This document shows positions 1 to 6,786 of a DNA stretch of 10,134 nucleotides, one piece after another. The DNA lies in NCBI GenBank assembly GCA_024763495.1, contig JANTFJ010000066.1:1-10134 (forward strand). Direction: 5' to 3'. The translations under genes were made by a program, and so were the position numbers. Source of the stretch: Desulfobulbaceae bacterium (GTDB taxonomy: Bacteria; Desulfobacterota; Desulfobulbia; Desulfobulbales; SURF-16). The notes beneath the pieces are model-generated. The model was not told where the DNA came from. It saw only the letters and a list, made by a program, of their open reading frames with translations, and did not search any database. Within the stretch, counting starts at the first letter, position 1, and every line of letters begins with the position of its first letter.

Positions 1-2
1 TT

Positions 3-233
3 GATGATCTCTTGCGCCGGATTAATCTAAATTTTTACGCGGTTTATCCTTCGTTCGCTTTTCAGAGTAATTCCCGCACCGATAACCAGACATTTCTTGT
101 TGATAAAGTGAGGAGAATATTTGGCGGTTTATTTTTTCTGCAAAAGGTAAATGAATTTTTTCATCGTCATAAAACTTTGATTATTATCAGCCATCTTGCC
201 ATTATTATGATCGTAATTTTTATTTTTTTGTAA
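3..233 (+). CDS. 3' end of an unidentified gene with C-terminal membrane anchor (partial)
   Basis: A frame open from the left edge of the window (first full codon at 3) to a TAA at 231-233, giving 76 residues of what is probably a longer protein; the TTG at 12 is unlikely to be the true start. The last ~20 residues are a strongly hydrophobic segment (IIISHLAIIMIVIFIFL) directly at the C-terminus, preceded by basic residues, as in a tail-anchored or C-terminally anchored membrane protein. The stretch with YAVYP and FQSNS faintly recalls the C-terminal part of some glycosyltransferases (for example family 25), but this is too little to name it. By hand count the DNA is only about 33% GC, clearly lower than the genes that follow, so a different origin or a non-functional remnant is possible. 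The TAA lies inside a 16-nt sequence that recurs after the BtrH-like gene. Confidence 0.5.
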   Translation, partial: DDLLRRINLNFYAVYPSFAFQSNSRTDNQTFLVDKVRRIFGGLFFLQKVNEFFHRHKTLIIISHLAIIMIVIFIFL

Positions 234-245
234 CTACTCACACGG
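230..245. repeat. 16-nt direct repeat, copy 1
   Basis: GTAACTACTCACACGG at 230-245 matches GTAACTGCTCACAGGG at 7778-7793 at 14 of 16 positions, in the same orientation. Both copies sit on or just after the stop codon of a gene and follow a T-rich run. The rest of the two intergenic gaps (246-343 and 7794-7876) shows no further obvious similarity. Confidence 0.45.
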
Positions 246-343
246 TAAAGTCCATAAACGTGCTAAAACAATGAGCATAAATATTCGGGTTGAGCAGATA
301 TCTACCTTTTTAACTCTTTAAATGCTCGGATTTTGACGGATAA

Positions 344-3300
344 ATGCTTAATTATCGTCTCTTAATTACTACTATTATCGGGTTTGCCGCTCTGGCCGCT
401 ATCGGCTTTGCCCGGCTTGAAATCGACACTGATGTGGTTCGTTCTCTGCCGACTGACGAAAAAGTAATTTCCGATGCCCTTGATATTTTTACCAACCATC
501 CAATTCACGATCAGGTTGCTATCGATATAATGCTGAACCGGGATGATCCGGATGTCCTGGTTGAATGCGGTGATTTTGTCGAACAAAAACTGCTGGCAAG
601 CGGTTTGTTTGCCGAAGTGGGAATGGCCAAAATCAGCGGCCTTATTCCGGAACTGGCTTTTCATGTGGTTAAAAATCTGCCGGTATTATTTTCTGAGCAG
701 GAATTAAATGAATTTGTTACTCCCCGTTTGACCGCCCCGGCAATCGACAGCAGGATTAAAAATATTTATGCTGCCCTGAGCAGCATGGAGGGAATAGGGC
801 AGGCTGAGTTTATTGCCGGAGATCCTCTGGGATTAAAAGATCTGGTGATGGCGAAGATGGCCCTGCTTGCTCCTTCCCTGGATTCCCGAATTTATAAAGG
901 CCGTCTTATCTCCGGCGATGGCCATCATCTGCTGGTAACCGCCCATCCATTCACGGCAGGTACTGATACGGCCGCGGCTGGTAAGGTTGCCGATTTAATT
1001 AGTGCTGTTTCCAGGGATTTAACCGCCCGTTATATAAACACCCAATATACTGTTACCCTGACTCCGGCAGGAGCATATCGGGCCGCGCTTGACAATGAAC
1101 TTATTATCAGAAGAGATGTCCGGACGGCAATCTGGCTGGCCACGGCAGGTATTGCCCTGCTGCTGATAATTTCTTTCCCCCGTCCCCTGATCGGTCTGTT
1201 ATCGCTGGTTCCGGCTTTTGCCGGAATTGCCGCGGCAATCTTTGTTTATTCGCTTTTTTATTCCTCCATCTCAATTATGATTATAGGTTTTGGCGGGGCC
1301 ATTATTTCAATAACTGTTGACCACGGGATCGCTTATCTGCTTTTTCTGGACTCTCCAGGGGAAACAAGCGGCAAAGAGGCATCTCGAGAAGTTTGGGCCG
1401 TGGGACTTATGGCAGTATTAACTACCATTGGTGCCTTTATCGTCCTTTGTTTCAGCGGGTTTCCCATTTTTGTCCAGCTTGGTCGGTTTACCGCCCTTGG
1501 TATTTTGTTTTCTTTTTTGTTTGTCCATCTTGTTTTTCCTCATATATTTCCGGCCATGCCTCCCGGCCACAGCAGGGTAATGCCTTTGCAGCGGCTGGTG
1601 GACACATTTTTCAAGAGCGGAAAAACCGGAGCCGGCCTGGCAATCATTTTTGCCATGGTGATGCTGTTTTATGCCAAACCGGAATTCAATACCAATTTAA
1701 GCGCTATGAATACGGTAAGTAATGATACCCTTGCCGCTGATGAATTGTTTGCCGGGGTCTGGGGTAATATCTCCAGCGCGTACCTGATGATGTCCGCCGC
1801 CACTATTGACCGGATTCAGCAAAAGGATGATCTGCTGCTTAACAGGATTGAAAAGGATGTTGATAAGGGCCTGCTGGCTCCAGCCTTTGTGTCGTCCATG
1901 ATTTTTCCGGGTGAAAAGAGGAGCAGGCAAAATTTAGCGGCCTGGCAGGCATTCTGGGATGACAACAAGATACAGGCAGTCAAGAAAGAGCTGACAGGCT
2001 CAGCCCTGACCGCGGGGTTTACCACGGACTCTTTTGCTCCTTTTTTTACCTTGCTCGACAGCCCATCATGCCGGTTCGATACCTCTATCCCGGTTCGTTA
2101 TTATTCCCTGCTGGGAATCTCGGCCGGCAAGGAAAGCTCCGGCCTGGTACAATTTGTCACTATTACTCCGGGGGGATCATATAATCCCGCGGCCTTTGTA
2201 AAAAAATACAGTGAATATGGAAAAATATTTGATCCGGAATACTTTTCCGCGAAGTTGGGTAATCTTCTTTTTTCAACATTTTCCAGAATGTTTATCATCA
2301 TAGCCGTCAGTGTAACGGTTATGCTTTTTTTTGTTTTTTTAAGCTGGCGCCTGACCCTGCTGACTCTGCTTCCCGTGGCTTTTGCCTATGTGACTACCCT
2401 CGGGACATTGAAATTATTGAATCATCCTCTGGATCTCCCTGGTTTAATGTTGTCAATTATTATCCTGGGCATGGGGATTGATTATTCAATCTTCTTTGTC
2501 CGGGCTCATCAAAGATATCGGGATATAGCGCATCCATCCTATGGATTGGTACGGATGGCTGTATTTATGGCCGCGGCTTCAACCCTTATCGGCTTCGGTG
2601 TTTTGTCTACTGCTGAACATACCCTGCTCAACAGTATCGGCCTGACCTCATTACTGGGAATCGGTTATTCCCTGCTTGGCGCTTTTGTCCTGCTGCCACC
2701 CCTGCTTGAGGCTCTATTTGTTGACTCGCCGGATCATTTTTCGAAAATCGAATCAAGCCTGACCAGGCGTGTGCTGGCAAGATACCGGCTGCTCGAAGCC
2801 TACCCGAGAATGTTTGCCCGTTTTAAACTGAAATTTGACCCCATGTTCAGTGACCTGGCCATTATGCTGAAAAAATGCCGGGATATAAAATTGATAGTAG
2901 ATATTGGCTGCGGCTTTGGGGTGCCGGCAGCCTGGTGCCTTGAGTTTTTTCAAAAGGCTGAAGTTTTCGGCCTTGATCCTGATCCGGAAAGAGTTCGGGT
3001 CGCTTCACTGGTAACCGGAAAGAGAGGAACAGTTAAACTTGGCCCGGCTCCTGAAATGCCGGATGTCCCCGGCCCGGTTGATTTGATTTTACTGTTGGAT
3101 ATGCTTCATTATCTTGATAACGAAACCCTTGCCGCGGTTTTTAAAAAAAGTCATCAACTCAGCAGGGATGGCGCTATACTGGTAACGAGATTTGTGATTG
3201 CTCCATCCCGAAAAGCTTCCTGGTCATGGCGCCTGGAAAATTTCAGGATTAAAATGGCCGGCATTACTCCTTATTATCGCTCGGCTGAAGAAATAAGCTC

Positions 3301-3403
3301 CTTATTAAAGGAAGCGGGTTTTGCAATTGAAATTAACATGGTTTCTGCCGGCAATGATGAATTGTGCTGGATTATCGGCCGGGTTGAAAATAAATTATGT
3401 TGA
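344..3403 (+). CDS. MMPL/RND-family lipid exporter fused to a C-terminal SAM-dependent methyltransferase
   Basis: A 1019-residue inner-membrane protein, probably a proton-driven exporter of a lipidic product. It has the two-fold RND/MMPL plan: TM1 at about 4-22, an extracytoplasmic domain to ~255, TM2-6 in ~262-403, TM7 ~429-443, a second extracytoplasmic domain to ~640, and TM8-12 in ~646-790. The second repeat carries the typical GMGIDYSIFF motif (709-718, Asp713) and the first a matching ITVDHGIAYL (323-332, Asp326), likely proton-relay positions. Residues ~800-1019 are a separate class I methyltransferase: motif I VDIGCGFG (852-859), acidic loop GLDPD (876-880) and VDLILLLDMLHYL (912-924). 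MMPL exporters are usual in aryl-polyene and DAR clusters; this attached methyltransferase is not the standard form. ATG 344 is preferred because the protein then begins with TM1 and the upstream ATG at 321 runs into a stop; the ribosome site (GACGGA, 335-340) is weak and close. The transported substrate is inferred. Confidence 0.88.
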   Translation: MLNYRLLITTIIGFAALAAIGFARLEIDTDVVRSLPTDEKVISDALDIFTNHPIHDQVAIDIMLNRDDPDVLVECGDFVEQKLLASGLFAEVGMAKISGLIPELAFHVVKNLPVLFSEQELNEFVTPRLTAPAIDSRIKNIYAALSSMEGIGQAEFIAGDPLGLKDLVMAKMALLAPSLDSRIYKGRLISGDGHHLLVTAHPFTAGTDTAAAGKVADLISAVSRDLTARYINTQYTVTLTPAGAYRAALDNELIIRRDVRTAIWLATAGIALLLIISFPRPLIGLLSLVPAFAGIAAAIFVYSLFYSSISIMIIGFGGAIISITVDHGIAYLLFLDSPGETSGKEASREVWAVGLMAVLTTIGAFIVLCFSGFPIFVQLGRFTALGILFSFLFVHLVFPHIFPAMPPGHSRVMPLQRLVDTFFKSGKTGAGLAIIFAMVMLFYAKPEFNTNLSAMNTVSNDTLAADELFAGVWGNISSAYLMMSAATIDRIQQKDDLLLNRIEKDVDKGLLAPAFVSSMIFPGEKRSRQNLAAWQAFWDDNKIQAVKKELTGSALTAGFTTDSFAPFFTLLDSPSCRFDTSIPVRYYSLLGISAGKESSGLVQFVTITPGGSYNPAAFVKKYSEYGKIFDPEYFSAKLGNLLFSTFSRMFIIIAVSVTVMLFFVFLSWRLTLLTLLPVAFAYVTTLGTLKLLNHPLDLPGLMLSIIILGMGIDYSIFFVRAHQRYRDIAHPSYGLVRMAVFMAAASTLIGFGVLSTAEHTLLNSIGLTSLLGIGYSLLGAFVLLPPLLEALFVDSPDHFSKIESSLTRRVLARYRLLEAYPRMFARFKLKFDPMFSDLAIMLKKCRDIKLIVDIGCGFGVPAAWCLEFFQKAEVFGLDPDPERVRVASLVTGKRGTVKLGPAPEMPDVPGPVDLILLLDMLHYLDNETLAAVFKKSHQLSRDGAILVTRFVIAPSRKASWSWRLENFRIKMAGITPYYRSAEEISSLLKEAGFAIEINMVSAGNDELCWIIGRVENKLC

Positions 3404-4218
3404 GTATATTTCCTTTTTCACCGGCTGAAAAAACCGGCTTCTGGTCAATTGTTCTTTCGGCGCTTCTTTTTGCGGTTGACCCGGCCATTGCCGCCTTGCC
3501 GCTGGCCGGGTTTTTCCTGTTATGCCTGGGCGCCCCGTTTTTTCCTCGTTTCAGTTTTTTCCTTCCGGTTATCAGTCAAGGGGCAGATGGAGTAACCGCG
3601 GTTGCCATTACCTTTGACGACGGCCCGTCCCCTGATTCCACCCCGGAGCTGCTTCGCCTTCTTGATAAATATCATTTTAAAGCTACCTTTTTTGTAATTG
3701 GAGAAAAGGCGGCTGAATATCCGGAGTTGATTGACGATATAGTTGCCGGAGGACATACGATCGGCAATCATTCCTACAGGCATGATCCTTTTCTCATGTT
3801 GAAAAGTTATAAAAAATTAAAACATGATATTCAGTTGACCCAGGAAGTGCTGCAGGGCCTTGGGGTTTCTCCGCTGATTTTTCGTCCGCCTTCCGGAATT
3901 ACCAACCCCAGATTAAAGGGAGTTCTGGCTGAGATCGGCTTGATTACCGTAAATTTCAGCTGTCGAATTTTTGACAGGGGTAACAGGAACATAAAGGGAC
4001 TGGCGGAAAAAGTTTTGGCTCGGCTCCGCCCCGGTCAAATTCTCCTGCTTCACGATCTTCGCCCTGGGCAGGACGATTTTTATCAATACTGGCTGGATGA
4101 AATTGACCGGTTATTAAATGCCATGCAGGCAAAATATAATGTTCTTCCCCTGGAAGAGGTTATTCTTCGGCCAGTTGGGGTCAAATCTTTATTCTTGACA
4201 CAGGCTGGAGAGAAATGA
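3397..4218 (+). CDS. membrane-anchored NodB-type polysaccharide deacetylase
   Basis: A 273-residue protein of carbohydrate esterase family 4, which removes N- or O-acetyl groups from sugars using a metal ion. The N-terminus has one or two hydrophobic segments (about 14-60), so the enzyme is probably anchored with its NodB domain outside the cytoplasm. Motif 1 is TFDDGP (72-77, Asp74/Asp75), motif 2 is NHSYRHD (124-130, metal-binding His125 and His129), motif 3 is RPPSG (163-167) and motif 5 is LLHD (217-220). Motif 4 is unusual: where an Asp-x-x-Asp-Trp pattern is common, this has CRIFDR (189-194), lacking the tryptophan. Its ATG overlaps the end of the exporter gene by 7 nt, implying translational coupling. 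Residues 261-273 and the stop codon come from an inverted repeat rather than from conserved family sequence. The sugar substrate is unknown; a glycosylated lipid or cell-envelope glycan is possible. Confidence 0.87.
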   Translation: MLSIFPFSPAEKTGFWSIVLSALLFAVDPAIAALPLAGFFLLCLGAPFFPRFSFFLPVISQGADGVTAVAITFDDGPSPDSTPELLRLLDKYHFKATFFVIGEKAAEYPELIDDIVAGGHTIGNHSYRHDPFLMLKSYKKLKHDIQLTQEVLQGLGVSPLIFRPPSGITNPRLKGVLAEIGLITVNFSCRIFDRGNRNIKGLAEKVLARLRPGQILLLHDLRPGQDDFYQYWLDEIDRLLNAMQAKYNVLPLEEVILRPVGVKSLFLTQAGEK

Positions 4219-4264
4219 TCAGGTGAGAATAAGCCGCTTGTGTCAAGAATAAAGATTTGACCCC
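4177..4264. repeat. 88-nt inverted repeat / hairpin spanning the deacetylase stop codon
   Basis: The left arm 4177-4205 (begins GGGGTCAAATCTTTATTC) and right arm 4236-4264 (ends AATAAAGATTTGACCCC) are reverse complements at 28 of 29 positions; the single exception (4203/4238) would be a G-U pair in RNA. They enclose a 30-nt loop (4206-4235) that holds the deacetylase stop at 4216-4218. The length and near-perfection of the arms suggest a mobile miniature or REP-like element, since ordinary intrinsic terminators have shorter stems and a U-tract, which is absent here (CCCCTTATAA follows). In the transcript it would form a very stable hairpin that could affect mRNA stability or read-through from the exporter/deacetylase pair into darA. 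No transposase is present nearby. Confidence 0.85.
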
Positions 4265-4301
4265 TTATAAATATTAATATGACAGGATGGATCATCTACC
4301 G

Positions 4302-5213
4302 ATGAAGAAAGTGCTGGTTCTTTATTATTCTCAAAGCGGGCAACTGAAGAGTGTGCTGGATAAAATCGTTGTGCCTTTAAGGCAGAGCCGTGAGGTGCGG
4401 TTAGACTGTCGCGAAATAAAACCCGTAAACCCTTATCCTTACCCATGGTCTTTTTACGAGTTTTTTAATGTATTTCCTGAAGCTGTTAATCTTGACGGAT
4501 GCGGGGTGGAAGCGATAGAAGCCGAAGATGAGTATGATTTAATAATCCTGGGGTATACTGTCTGGTTTCTTTCCCCCTCTATTCCGGTGACAGGTTTTCT
4601 GCAAAGCGGGCAGGCGAAACATCTTTTCAAAAACAAGCCGGTAGTAACGGTGATTGCCTGCCGCGACATGTGGCTGACCGCTCAGGAGAAGATGAAAAGG
4701 CTGCTGATGTCTCTCGATGCCCGTTTACTGGACAATGTAGTTTTGACTGATCAGGGAAAATCGCTGTATACCTTTGTCACTACTCCCCGCTGGATGCTGA
4801 CCGGCAGGAAAGACGCGTTCTGGTTTTTTCCCAGGGCCGGAGTTGCCGAGGATGATATTAACCAGGCCTCACGTTTCGGCAGACGTCTCTGCACTGCCCT
4901 GGATAAAAATAAAGAACAGGGCAGTGCCGCAATGCTTGACAATATGGGCGCGGTGAATGTAAATGGAAAATTAATCGCGACTGAGCGTATCGCCCATCGC
5001 AGTTTTTTGATCTGGAGTAAATTTATTAAAAAAGCCGGGCAACCGAATTCCGCGGGCCGCAAACTGGTCATTACTGTTTATGCTGTTTTTCTGCTTATGC
5101 TGGTGCTGACTATTGTCCCGCTGAATATTGTGATTCGTAAAATTATCTACCCTTTCAGGAAAAAGGCCATTGACGAAGCTGTTGTCTGTTATGAACAACC
5201 TTCGGGCCGTTAA
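4302..5213 (+). CDS. darA: DarA-like flavodoxin-fold enzyme (dialkylresorcinol aromatase / condensing enzyme)
   Basis: Probable DAR-pathway enzyme; in the known DarABC system DarA acts with the ketosynthase DarB and is thought to convert the cyclised diketide intermediate to the aromatic 2,5-dialkylresorcinol. The protein begins with a flavodoxin-type strand and phosphate loop (KKVLVLYYSQSGQ), then a second nucleotide-fold strand DEYDLIILGYTVWF and a third KPVVTVIACRDMW, consistent with FMN or NAD(P)H binding. Near the C-terminus (about 255-280 from the first ATG) is one hydrophobic segment, VYAVFLLMLVLTIVPLNIVI, suggesting membrane association. I prefer the ATG at 4302 (303 residues), which starts at the fold's first strand and has an AGGATGG sequence upstream (4284-4290); an in-frame ATG at 4287 would add five residues but has no clear ribosome site. 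It is followed after 2 nt by darB. The inverted repeat ends 37 nt upstream. Confidence 0.82.
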   Translation: MKKVLVLYYSQSGQLKSVLDKIVVPLRQSREVRLDCREIKPVNPYPYPWSFYEFFNVFPEAVNLDGCGVEAIEAEDEYDLIILGYTVWFLSPSIPVTGFLQSGQAKHLFKNKPVVTVIACRDMWLTAQEKMKRLLMSLDARLLDNVVLTDQGKSLYTFVTTPRWMLTGRKDAFWFFPRAGVAEDDINQASRFGRRLCTALDKNKEQGSAAMLDNMGAVNVNGKLIATERIAHRSFLIWSKFIKKAGQPNSAGRKLVITVYAVFLLMLVLTIVPLNIVIRKIIYPFRKKAIDEAVVCYEQPSGR

Positions 5214-5215
5214 TT

Positions 5216-6364
5216 ATGCCGCATCAGGTTTACATTACCAACATAGCCGCGTTTTTGCCTAATCAGCCGGTTGCCAATGAAGAAATGGAAGATGTTCTTG
5301 GCCGGATCGGCAAACGTCCGTCCCGGGCCCGCAAAGTGATTCTCCGCAGCAACGGGATCAAATCAAGATATTATGCGATAGACCGGCTGACCGGGGAAAT
5401 GACCCATAATAATGCCCAGCTTAGCGCAGAGGCTATCCGTAAATTTATGGAACAGGGGAGGGATATCAACAGCATAGAACTTTTGGCCTGCGGCACAACC
5501 CTGCCGGATCAGCTGTTGCCCAATCACGGCCTGATGGTGCATGGCGAGCTGGGCATCCCGCCCTGTGAGGTAATTGCCACCGCCGGAGTCTGCCTGTCTG
5601 GAATTACATCCTTGAAGTATGGCTATCTGGCCATAAGTTCAGGCCAGAATAAAAACGCGGTGACAAGCGGTTCAGAGAATGCTTCTTCCATAATGCGGGG
5701 CCGCAGTTTCAGCGAAGAAGTTGAATTATCTGACCCTCAGCAGGAGAAGCCTTTTGAGATCGCTTTTGAAAAAGATTTTCTCCGCTGGATGCTCAGTGAC
5801 GGGGCTGGAGCGGTATGGCTTGACAATACGCCCAACCGCGAAGGAAATTCTCTGCGGATTGACTGGATATTCCAGAAATCATATGCTGGTGAAATGGAGA
5901 CCTGCATGTATGGCGGGGCGCAAAAAAAACCGGATGGGTCGCTGAAGGGCTGGCGGGAATATCTTCCCCATGAGTGGCTGGAACAATCTATTTTTGCGGT
6001 CAAGCAGGACATCAAGCTGCTTAACGACAAAATCATTGAGTATACGGTAACCAGACCCCTGCGGGAGCTGGGCGGAACCGGCAGGGTGGATGGGCGAAAA
6101 ATAGACTGGTACCTGCCTCATTACTCTTCCGGTTTTTTTCGCGACAAGGTATATGAAGGCATGCGGGCGGCAGGATGTGACATCCCCATGGAAAAATGGT
6201 TTACTAATCTAAGCACAAAAGGCAATACCGGATCAGCCTCAATATATATAATTCTTGAAGAGCTTTTTAACTCCGGCCGCCTGCGGAAAGGGGAGACGCT
6301 GCTCTGCTACATCCCGGAAAGCGGACGTTTTTCCACAGCCTTTATTCATCTGACAGTGATATAA
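5216..6364 (+). CDS. darB: DarB-like beta-ketoacyl-ACP synthase III
   Basis: A 382-residue thiolase-fold ketosynthase of the KAS III/FabH group. In dialkylresorcinol synthesis DarB joins two acyl-thioester-derived chains and promotes ring closure. The catalytic triad can be read: Cys126 in ATAGVCLSG (121-129), His302 in DWYLPHYSSG (297-306) and Asn337 in NLSTKGNTGSA (331-341). The protein is longer than housekeeping FabH (about 320 residues), with extra sequence around 160-290, and the unusual active-site contexts (VCLSG, LPHYSSGF) fit DarB-type rather than FabH. It starts 2 nt after the DarA stop without a recognisable Shine-Dalgarno sequence, so translation is probably coupled to darA. Its cytosolic substrates are likely medium-chain or aryl-polyene acyl-ACPs; which ones cannot be read from the sequence. 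Confidence 0.87.
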   Translation: MPHQVYITNIAAFLPNQPVANEEMEDVLGRIGKRPSRARKVILRSNGIKSRYYAIDRLTGEMTHNNAQLSAEAIRKFMEQGRDINSIELLACGTTLPDQLLPNHGLMVHGELGIPPCEVIATAGVCLSGITSLKYGYLAISSGQNKNAVTSGSENASSIMRGRSFSEEVELSDPQQEKPFEIAFEKDFLRWMLSDGAGAVWLDNTPNREGNSLRIDWIFQKSYAGEMETCMYGGAQKKPDGSLKGWREYLPHEWLEQSIFAVKQDIKLLNDKIIEYTVTRPLRELGGTGRVDGRKIDWYLPHYSSGFFRDKVYEGMRAAGCDIPMEKWFTNLSTKGNTGSASIYIILEELFNSGRLRKGETLLCYIPESGRFSTAFIHLTVI

Positions 6365-6369
6365 TTACC

Positions 6370-6786
6370 ATGGAGCAGAGCAAAGTACCGCAACACAATA
6401 TTTCCACTTACGCCAATAACAAAAAAGCGATTTATGCCACTAATGAAAAAGGTGAATATTCTATTGTTGCCTCTTCGGGCTGGAAAGTAGAGGAAGAGGT
6501 GACAAAGCAGGCGCTTAATGAGCTTGAACGTCTCGCTGACCAGGCTTATGATCTGGTTGTTGCCGGCAAATTTTCTCCATTATACTTCCATATGTTTAAC
6601 CAGCGGATGGATTTGCAGATTCTGGCCCAGGCCACCGGGATATTCCGCTGGCGGATAAAGCGTCATCTGAAACCGCGTATTTTTGCCCGGCTTTCCAGGG
6701 GAATGCTGGAGCGATATGCCGATGCTCTGGGAGTTAAGGCTGAAGACCTCGGCAGCTTGCCGCAGCGAGGAGAACCCGGTGGCTGA
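6370..6786 (+). CDS. small conserved dar-cluster protein with XRE-like helix-turn-helix C-terminus, function unknown
   Basis: A 138-residue soluble protein, 5 nt after darB and overlapping btrH by 8 nt, hence part of the same translated block. The first ~40 residues are polar (VYA/IYAT-type strand then SSGWKVEEEV), the middle (41-75) is a charged amphipathic helix, and 78-130 has the spacing of an XRE/Cro-type helix-turn-helix: DLQILAQATGI, then WRIKRHL and LERYADALGVKAEDL, the last being the usual closing helix of XRE domains. I remember similar short proteins placed between darB and a BtrH-like gene in flexirubin/DAR clusters, but the function is not known to me. It could be a local DNA-binding regulator, or the HTH-like fold could serve protein contact with DarB, the ACP or the BtrH-like enzyme. 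There are no catalytic motifs, membrane segments or signal peptide. Confidence 0.75.
   Translation: MEQSKVPQHNISTYANNKKAIYATNEKGEYSIVASSGWKVEEEVTKQALNELERLADQAYDLVVAGKFSPLYFHMFNQRMDLQILAQATGIFRWRIKRHLKPRIFARLSRGMLERYADALGVKAEDLGSLPQRGEPGG
6767..6772 (+). promoter_or_regulatory. Shine-Dalgarno site deciding the GTG start of the BtrH-like gene
   Basis: GAGGAG at 6767-6772, six nt before the GTG at 6779 and inside the end of the preceding gene. It is the best ribosome-binding sequence in this part of the block and favours GTG 6779 over the in-frame ATG at 6683, which would overlap the upstream gene by about 100 nt and add 32 residues without family resemblance. Confidence 0.7.

Noticed and set aside
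290..322. Possible sigma-70 promoter before the exporter gene (TTGAGC at 290-295)
   Set aside because: No convincing -10 hexamer lies at 16-18 nt spacing; the candidates give spacers of 15 or 19 nt with poor matches.
1393..1722. 109-codon plus-strand reading frame within the MMPL gene
   Set aside because: It is an alternative frame across TM segments of the exporter, with no family resemblance and no start signal.
4177..4270. Rho-independent terminator for the deacetylase gene
   Set aside because: The stem is far longer than a usual terminator, it includes the coding end and stop, and CCCCTTATAA rather than a U-tract follows; a mobile-type inverted repeat fits better, although termination cannot be excluded.
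4279..4305. Eight-codon leader reading frame ending in an ATGA overlap with the darA start at 4302
   Set aside because: It has no ribosome site and no informative peptide; an overlap like this easily arises by chance.
6683..6778. In-frame ATG at 6683 as start of the BtrH-like gene (32 extra residues)
   Set aside because: It would overlap the 138-residue gene by about 100 nt, the extra residues look like a frame shadow of that gene, and GTG 6779 has a good ribosome site and gives the expected family N-terminus.
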